Source of the DNA: Peptoniphilus_A hominis
Lineage (GTDB): Bacteria; Bacillota; Clostridia; Tissierellales; Peptoniphilaceae
DNA: 45,020 nucleotides
Direction of reading: 5' to 3'
Assembly (NCBI RefSeq): GCF_040096015.1
Contig: NZ_JBBMFO010000016.1
Location: forward strand, 1 to 45,020
The position numbers were made by a program, and so were the translations under genes. Below the pieces are notes generated by a model. That model was not told the DNA's origin and did not search any database. It was given only the letters and a program-made list of their open reading frames with translations. This document shows positions 40,432 through 45,020 of this stretch, piece after piece; the first letter of the stretch is position 1, and each line of letters opens with the position of its first letter.

Positions 40432-41752
40432 ATCTTTATCCACCCTTGCCATAATTTTTTTGATCCTCCTCTTAGTTTTTCAATCAAAAAATCTTTGGCT
40501 CTCCTTTGACACAAGGGACGAAAGCGAAAAAACTATTGGCGATGTAAATGAATTTTTAAAGGAAATTTTAACTCCCCAAAGGGTTATTGCAAACTTTGGC
40601 GAGAGGGACCACTACATGACAACTGACCTGGGAGAATATTGGAAAGAAACTGCCGAAGACATTTCTGAAAAACTACAAAGGGCAACTTCTGAAAATTTAA
40701 AATTAATTGACACAGAAGAGTACCTAAACCTTCAAAAGGAAAAATCCCTGGTCTTTAAATTTAATTCGCCCCTATCTGGTTCAGTTTTTGTAAATTTAAT
40801 TGGCGACGACAGAAATTCCAACGACATAAACCTAAGCGTGGACTCCATTTATATATCTGACACTGGAGAAATTTACATCTCTGGCAGCAAAAGTTTTTAC
40901 AAGCTTATGGACATCAAGGTGGACTTTCCCATTGAGAACATTTTGGCTGAAGTAAAGGCCAAGAGTCTTCGTGCCATAAACTTTTATGAAGCCTACGGGA
41001 TTAAAAAGGATATCTACATTCCCGACGAGGACTACCTCTCTCTCCAAGAGGTCTCCTATGTGTCTGGTCTATATAATTTGGAAGAGGACAAGAAGTCCAC
41101 TCTTGCCGAAAGATTTTTAGATGTGCCCATTGACTACATCAGAGAAATAACTGTAGACGACAAAAACACCTACATCTACGAAAATGAGTACCTCTCCTTA
41201 TCCTCTGAAGGCATAATAGAATATTCTCTGGAATCACTTTTCGATGTGAAGTCAAGAGACTTGAATAAGTGCCTAGATAGGGCTGTGGAATTTATTGCCC
41301 AAAAGACAGGCATAAGCTCAGGAATTTACCTTGAGAAAATCGAGCCTTGCGACTACAACGAAAACCTTGGTTACAGATTTTTCTTTAACCTAAAGGACGG
41401 ACAAATACCTCTAGTTCTCCCTTCAAAGGACCACAGCTTTATAGAAATTGATGTCTACTCTGAATTTGTAAAAAATTATCGTGAGTACTACATCAGAAAG
41501 GACGACAACCCAATTTACAAGAGAGAAAAAATTTATCTGGAAGCCATTCACAGGATCATAAATAAAAATAGTGACCTCTTTGATGACAAAAAGGCCATGG
41601 ATGTCCTAGCTTCTGTAGACAATTTAAACCTTGTCTACCTAAGCTTTAATAGCAAGGAGGCAGAGGCGCCCATGCTTGTCTACGAAATGACTTATATGGG
41701 AAATATTTATTATTTTAACACTGAAAGTGGAAAGCTAATGATGGTAAGGTAG
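40415..41752 (+). CDS. yycH: WalK regulator YycH (WalH)
   Basis: A 445-residue protein with one N-terminal membrane helix (about 8-26) and a large extracellular part, as in YycH. In Bacillus it forms a complex with YycI and WalK that restrains or modulates the kinase. Primary sequence similarity in this family is low, so the call rests on the topology, the length and the exact position between walK and yycI. The start at 40415 is preferred: AGGTG lies six bases upstream inside the end of walK, giving MKKFHKSLSTLA; the frame extends back to 40355 only by overlap with walK. Four bases separate it from yycI. Confidence 0.85.
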   Translation: MKKFHKSLSTLAIIFLILLLVFQSKNLWLSFDTRDESEKTIGDVNEFLKEILTPQRVIANFGERDHYMTTDLGEYWKETAEDISEKLQRATSENLKLIDTEEYLNLQKEKSLVFKFNSPLSGSVFVNLIGDDRNSNDINLSVDSIYISDTGEIYISGSKSFYKLMDIKVDFPIENILAEVKAKSLRAINFYEAYGIKKDIYIPDEDYLSLQEVSYVSGLYNLEEDKKSTLAERFLDVPIDYIREITVDDKNTYIYENEYLSLSSEGIIEYSLESLFDVKSRDLNKCLDRAVEFIAQKTGISSGIYLEKIEPCDYNENLGYRFFFNLKDGQIPLVLPSKDHSFIEIDVYSEFVKNYREYYIRKDDNPIYKREKIYLEAIHRIINKNSDLFDDKKAMDVLASVDNLNLVYLSFNSKEAEAPMLVYEMTYMGNIYYFNTESGKLMMVR

Positions 41753-41756
41753 TATT

Positions 41757-42605
41757 ATGGATTGGAAAAAAATTAAAAAAATTTTAATAATAGCCCTCTT
41801 AGTTGCCAATGTAATTTTATTTTGCTACTCAAATTACAATAATTTTAGGCTGAGAAATGAATCCACTAGAATAGATTTTGTAAGGGAAGTTACTGACCTC
41901 TTGGCAGAAAAAAATATAAGCCTTGATACAAACATTCCAAGGCGAAGTAAAAAACTCCCTTCAGTCCTAGTTTCCTTTGAAACATCATCGGAAGAGGACA
42001 TCAATGACAGATACTTCAGGGGCAAGGGCAAGGTGGCAAGACCAAGTACAGACCTTGCAGAGATTTCTCTTGGCGACGAATATATAAACCTCTTAAATGG
42101 CAGGAGGGTTTTCTATGAAAATAGGAACAAGGAAAATAAATATAAGCTAGATAGCCTTGAAGAGGCGCAAAATATTGCCCAAAAATTTTTATTGGACAAA
42201 AAATATGACACTAGAGACATTTATCTCTCCTACTACCAAGTAGATGGCGACAAATATATTTTAAATTACACAAAAATTTTTGACTCCCTACCTGTTGAGT
42301 CTTCCTACACAAATTTTGTCATTGACACGAGAGGTGTCATGTCCATGGATAGACTTTGGCTTGATGTCTTAAATAAGTCTGAACAAAAAATACATCTGGC
42401 GCCAGCAGGTCGCGCCTTACTATCTCTTTTAAATAAGACAGAATACTACAACAAGACCATAGAAAAAATTTCCCCTTGCTTTTACTTTAACCCCGAAGAC
42501 CAGGGCTATATTGAAGACATAACACGGGCAGTAAATGGTCGTGCCATACCTGCCTGGAAGGTGAAGTTTACTGACGGAGAATACACTGTCCTCTCCAATT
42601 ACTAA
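41757..42605 (+). CDS. yycI: WalK regulator YycI (WalI)
   Basis: A 282-residue single-pass membrane protein: a basic N-terminus (DWKKIKK), a helix at about 8-26 (ILIIALLVANVILFCY), and an extracellular domain with the YycI repeat features (IAQKFLLDKKYDTRDIYLSY, IHLAPAGRALLSLL). It should partner YycH and WalK at the division site. The gene is four bases after yycH with an AAGG site. Downstream, the 48-base gap before walJ contains a two-part hairpin that reaches the walJ ribosome site. Confidence 0.88.
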   Translation: MDWKKIKKILIIALLVANVILFCYSNYNNFRLRNESTRIDFVREVTDLLAEKNISLDTNIPRRSKKLPSVLVSFETSSEEDINDRYFRGKGKVARPSTDLAEISLGDEYINLLNGRRVFYENRNKENKYKLDSLEEAQNIAQKFLLDKKYDTRDIYLSYYQVDGDKYILNYTKIFDSLPVESSYTNFVIDTRGVMSMDRLWLDVLNKSEQKIHLAPAGRALLSLLNKTEYYNKTIEKISPCFYFNPEDQGYIEDITRAVNGRAIPAWKVKFTDGEYTVLSNY

Positions 42606-42642
42606 GCTTAACAAATCACTGAGCCTGTGATAAAATAAGCTT
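42604..42642 (+). other. Two-part hairpin between yycI and walJ
   Basis: AAGCTTA (42604-42610) pairs with TAAGCTT (42636-42642), and inside it ATCAC (42615-42619) with GTGAT (42627-42631), separated by a 4x4 internal loop. The structure begins inside the yycI stop codon and ends one base before the walJ GGAGG. It may affect translation of walJ, or protect the mRNA end. Confidence 0.5.
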
Positions 42643-42653
42643 TGGAGGTTTTT

Positions 42654-43439
42654 ATGAAATTTTGCTCTTTGGCAAGTGGCTCATCAGGCAACTGCCAATA
42701 TATTGAATATAAAAATACAAAAATAATAATAGATGCTGGACTTTCTGGCAAAAAAATCGAAGAAAACTTGGAAGAAATTGGGGTAAAGGCAAGTGAACTT
42801 GACGCAATCTTTGTCACTCACGAGCACATTGACCACATAAAATCTGTGGGCGTCTTGTCAAGAAGACACAAGCTAAAAGTTTTCTCCAACATGATGACCC
42901 TAGATGCCATGCTGCCAACAGTAAAAAAGCTAGACCCAAAGAAGACCTTTATCTTTGAAAATGGCAAGAGCTTTACCTTTAAAGACTTGGAGATCATGCC
43001 AATATCCACCTTTCACGACTGTGCAAGTGGCTGTGGCTTTGTCATAAGTGGCGACAAAAAAATTTCTCTCTTGACAGACACAGGCTGGGTCAACGCCGAT
43101 GCCATGGAAAAAATGGATGGGTCAGAACTTTTTTATCTTGAATCCAACCACGATGTGGACATGCTAATGCAGGGGACCTACCCCTACCAAACAAAGCAAA
43201 GGATCCTGTCCACTAAGGGCCACCTTTCCAACGAAAACGCAGGAGAAGTCCTATCAATGATCTTAAAAAAGAAAAAAGAAAAAATTCTCTTGGGCCACCT
43301 TTCAGCTGACAATAATTTGCCAGACCTTGCCCTAAAGACCATAAATGATCTTTTATTGCAAGACCACAAGGAAGAAAGCGTGGACTACACCATAGATGTT
43401 GCACCAAGATTTTCGCCATCGGAAGTCTTTGAACTTTAA
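42654..43439 (+). CDS. walJ: Metallo-beta-lactamase-fold protein WalJ (YycJ)
   Basis: A 261-residue MBL-fold hydrolase with the metal motif THEHIDH near residues 57-63, the N-terminal SLASGSSGNC that typifies YycJ, a distal HDCASGCGF, and LTDTGW and NHDVDML with further ligands. YycJ-like proteins are linked to DNA metabolism (5'-3' exonuclease activity has been reported) and regularly close the wal operon. GGAGG lies five bases before the ATG at 42654; the frame's earlier TTG is part of the ribosome site. Start and length fit the family. Confidence 0.92.
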   Translation: MKFCSLASGSSGNCQYIEYKNTKIIIDAGLSGKKIEENLEEIGVKASELDAIFVTHEHIDHIKSVGVLSRRHKLKVFSNMMTLDAMLPTVKKLDPKKTFIFENGKSFTFKDLEIMPISTFHDCASGCGFVISGDKKISLLTDTGWVNADAMEKMDGSELFYLESNHDVDMLMQGTYPYQTKQRILSTKGHLSNENAGEVLSMILKKKKEKILLGHLSADNNLPDLALKTINDLLLQDHKEESVDYTIDVAPRFSPSEVFEL

Positions 43440-43463
43440 AAAATTTTTAAAGGGAGGAAAAAT

Positions 43464-44210
43464 TTGAACATATTAGTTACTAATGACGACGGAATTAACG
43501 CCGAAGGCATAGAAGTCCTTGCAAAGGCACTGATAAAAGAAGGCCACAAAGTTACAATTGCGGCACCAAATGTAGAAAACTCTGGCAAGTCTCATGCCAT
43601 AACTTTTAAGAGCCCCCTAATAGTCCAAGACGCCAAGCTTGAAGGTCTTGAGGGCGTAAGAAGCCTATGCGTCTATGGAACGCCAGCTGACTGCGTAAGA
43701 GCAGCTGTGCATTTACTTGACGAAAAATTCGATTACTGCTTCTCTGGAATAAACTCTGGCTACAACACTGCCACAAATGTATTATATTCAGGCACAGTTT
43801 CAGCTGCCATTGAAGCAAATTTATTTAACATACCAGCAATTGCAGTGTCAGCCCAATGGGTGAAGGGTCACTCCAAGTTTGACTCAGCGGCAAAAGTTGC
43901 CATGGATGTATTTAATAAACTTGAGGACTTTAAAAAGCTTCAGGTCCTAAATATAAATGTGCCCTACCTTGACTACCAAGACTTAAAGGGAATAGAAGTC
44001 TGCAAGGTTGGTGCCGATGTCATGTCCATCTACGACATATCAGAAGACGGCCAAGGCTACAACATGAAGCTAAAGGGCTTTCCGAAGGAGAACAACGGCA
44101 AGGACTCAGACATTTATTATCTGGGACAAGATTATGCAACAGTTAGCCCCCTTCTTTACGATGTGACAAACCTAACTCTAATCAATGAGTTAAAGGAAAT
44201 TTTAAAATAA
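43464..44210 (+). CDS. surE: 5'/3'-nucleotidase SurE
   Basis: A 248-residue metal-dependent nucleotidase of the SurE family. The N-terminal metal pair D8-D9 (NILVTNDDG), the SGKSHA segment (near 40), GTPADCVR near 75-82 and the SGINSGYN loop near 95-102 are all present. It dephosphorylates nucleoside 5'- and 3'-monophosphates. The start is TTG at 43464, with GGGAGG eight bases upstream; no ATG is available in the right place, and the N-terminus MNILVTNDDG is exactly that of the family. It follows walJ by 24 bases and is probably the last major gene of the wal operon. Confidence 0.94.
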   Translation: MNILVTNDDGINAEGIEVLAKALIKEGHKVTIAAPNVENSGKSHAITFKSPLIVQDAKLEGLEGVRSLCVYGTPADCVRAAVHLLDEKFDYCFSGINSGYNTATNVLYSGTVSAAIEANLFNIPAIAVSAQWVKGHSKFDSAAKVAMDVFNKLEDFKKLQVLNINVPYLDYQDLKGIEVCKVGADVMSIYDISEDGQGYNMKLKGFPKENNGKDSDIYYLGQDYATVSPLLYDVTNLTLINELKEILK

Positions 44211-44226
44211 GTTTGGAGAGAAAATC

Positions 44227-44298
44227 GTGAACTACAAATTTACTTTGATCTTTTTAATAATTTTTATTTTTGGAATATTTTTTAGAACTATTATGTAA
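44227..44298 (+). CDS. Possible 23-residue single-pass membrane peptide
   Basis: A GTG at 44227, eight bases after GGAG (44215-44218), opens a 23-codon frame. It encodes a short polar start (MNYKF), one strongly hydrophobic helix (TLIFLIIFIFGIFF) and a basic end (RTIM). Coding this short in AT-rich DNA may be chance, since T-rich codons automatically give Phe and Ile. In favour are the good ribosome site, the position 16 bases after surE and the transmembrane-plus-basic pattern. No name is given. Confidence 0.35.
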   Translation: MNYKFTLIFLIIFIFGIFFRTIM

Positions 44299-44360
44299 TG
44301 CGGAAAAAACATTGTAAGCTGCGAAAAATAATATGTGAAGACTAATATAAGATGAGATTT

Positions 44361-44390
44361 AAAAAGTCCTGGCGACTTTTTATTTTTTTG
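44361..44390 (+). terminator. Terminator of the wal operon
   Basis: AAAAAGTC (44361-44368) pairs with GACTTTTT (44374-44381) around a CTGGC loop, then ATTTTTTT follows. It lies downstream of surE and the possible small peptide. Confidence 0.8.
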
Positions 44391-44416
44391 CTATAATTTA
44401 GTAAAGAGGTGATAGC

Positions 44417-44854
44417 GTGAAAAAATTTATACCTATAATTTTTGCCCTGATCTTAATATTTTCTTCTTGCAATAAAAAAGAAGAGAGCCTATATGACTTT
44501 AAGACAGATTTTGTGGGCGACAACACAAGGGTCTCACAAATAGTTTATAGACAAGCCTATCCTAAAAATTTTGAGACAGTGGAAATAAAAATCCTATCAG
44601 ATAAAGAGCCCTATGGCTTAAAGGTCTTCTGCAAAAATTTTGAAGATATAGAAAAAGAAGACTTATTTAAAAACGCAGCTACGACCTTTGCCCTAATTAA
44701 AAATTTAGACAATTTATATTATGTAGATGATGACGAAAAAGAAATCTTTAGCTTTAGTCGTGCTGAAGTGGAAGAAGAACTGCAAAAAAATAATTTAAGT
44801 CTTGACAAAATATCAGAAAGCCAAGAAAGACTAGAAAATTTTATAAATAAGTAA
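44417..44854 (+). CDS. Lipoprotein with DUF4825-like domain
   Basis: A 145-residue secreted lipoprotein. The N-terminus (MKKFIPIIFALILIF) is a signal peptide ending in SSC with the lipid-anchored Cys at residue 18; the -3 residue is Phe, slightly off the usual lipobox. The mature part resembles DUF4825 domains: DFVGDNTRVSQIV near 33-45 and SDKEPYGLKVFCK near 61-73. Function is unknown. Start is GTG at 44417, with AGAGGTGAT just upstream. It follows the wal-operon terminator, so it probably has its own promoter (TATAAT at 44392-44397), and it is closed by a strong terminator. Confidence 0.82.
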   Translation: MKKFIPIIFALILIFSSCNKKEESLYDFKTDFVGDNTRVSQIVYRQAYPKNFETVEIKILSDKEPYGLKVFCKNFEDIEKEDLFKNAATTFALIKNLDNLYYVDDDEKEIFSFSRAEVEEELQKNNLSLDKISESQERLENFINK

Positions 44855-44856
44855 AG

Positions 44857-44887
44857 AACTCTCTCAGAATAAACTGGGAGAGTTTTT
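44857..44887 (+). terminator. Intrinsic terminator of the lipoprotein gene
   Basis: A ten-pair stem (ACTCTCTCAG at 44858-44867, CTGGGAGAGT at 44874-44883, one G-U) is followed by TTTT. It starts three bases past the stop codon. Confidence 0.9.
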
Positions 44888-44952
44888 GCTTGCAAATCTT
44901 TAGAAAATTATTTAGAAAATTTATTTAGAAACTAATAAAAAAATGGCTCTAT

Positions 44953-44990
44953 AATATCTGTTGGGGAGTAAATCTCTAACAGATATTTTT
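44953..44990. repeat. Long hairpin at the right edge, possible IS terminus
   Basis: AATATCTGTT (44953-44962) pairs perfectly with AACAGATATT (44978-44987), and GGAG/CTCT can extend pairing inward. TTT follows on the right. The preceding GGCTCT (44945-44950) is the kind of sequence at which ISL3-type elements begin, so this may be the end of an insertion sequence continuing past the window. A terminator or leader hairpin is the alternative. Confidence 0.4.
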
Positions 44991-45020
44991 ATATAAAAAA
45001 ATTGCACTTATACGCATTTA

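Noticed and set aside
1..45020. CRISPR array, tRNA or rRNA genes
   Set aside because: No regularly spaced repeats and no tRNA-like cloverleaf or rRNA segments were noticed on reading; a dedicated RNA scan was not possible.

Overview
The window comes from a low-GC, strictly Gram-positive-type Firmicute. The signs are AT-rich intergenic DNA, strong GGAGG ribosome sites, a WalRK/YycHI/YycJ cluster, a DnaD plus DnaC/DnaI-type helicase loader pair, MprF, and a single-chain PurL of the clostridial kind. The mix (two-subunit class I fumarase-type hydro-lyase, M18 and M20 peptidases, DUF438 protein, MptD-type ECF transporter) suggests an anaerobic coccus of the Peptoniphilaceae/Tissierellia. That placement is inferred from gene content only. 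No rRNA, tRNA or CRISPR array was recognised.

Layout. 1-5.3 kb: a DUF368 (PopT-like) lipid-carrier flippase, three copies (one truncated) of an unknown membrane-protein family, a DUF438/PAS protein, a small four-helix membrane protein and a DUF4298 protein. 5.3-9.6 kb: an operon of an SLC13 permease and both subunits of an iron-sulfur fumarase/tartrate-dehydratase-type enzyme, behind an AraC regulator. 9.6-11.25 kb: a scar of decayed genes (M20 peptidase tail, phage-type HNH nuclease, possible C39-like peptidase tail) plus one small membrane protein. 11.3-16.5 kb: purF-purL behind an unusual leader with two small ORFs, the first containing an intrinsic terminator. 16.6-19.8 kb: an alpha/beta hydrolase overlapping mprF.

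19.9-27.9 kb: a block bounded by two degenerate IS1182-type remnants. It carries a complete ECF module (fused double ATPase, EcfT, S component), two exporter-fold ABC half-transporters and a divergent AraC regulator. The divergent promoter holds a near-perfect Fur box (14 of 15), so the block is read here as a horizontally acquired, iron-regulated uptake system for a siderophore-like or other metal-chelate substrate. The substrate is not known from sequence.

27.9-33.5 kb: an M18 aminopeptidase with an APC amino-acid permease, a coiled-coil protein and a K+/H+ antiporter. 33.2-37.3 kb: a tightly overlapping operon GNAT - DnaD - DnaC - aminotransferase - small membrane protein. 37.4-44.9 kb: the cell-wall regulatory operon lrp-like - walR - walK - yycH - yycI - walJ - surE, then a possible 23-residue membrane peptide and a DUF4825-like lipoprotein. 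The right edge contains a hairpin that may be the end of another insertion sequence.

Most operons are punctuated by clear intrinsic terminators. The most promising unexplained features are the purF leader and the Fur-controlled ECF/ABC/AraC island.
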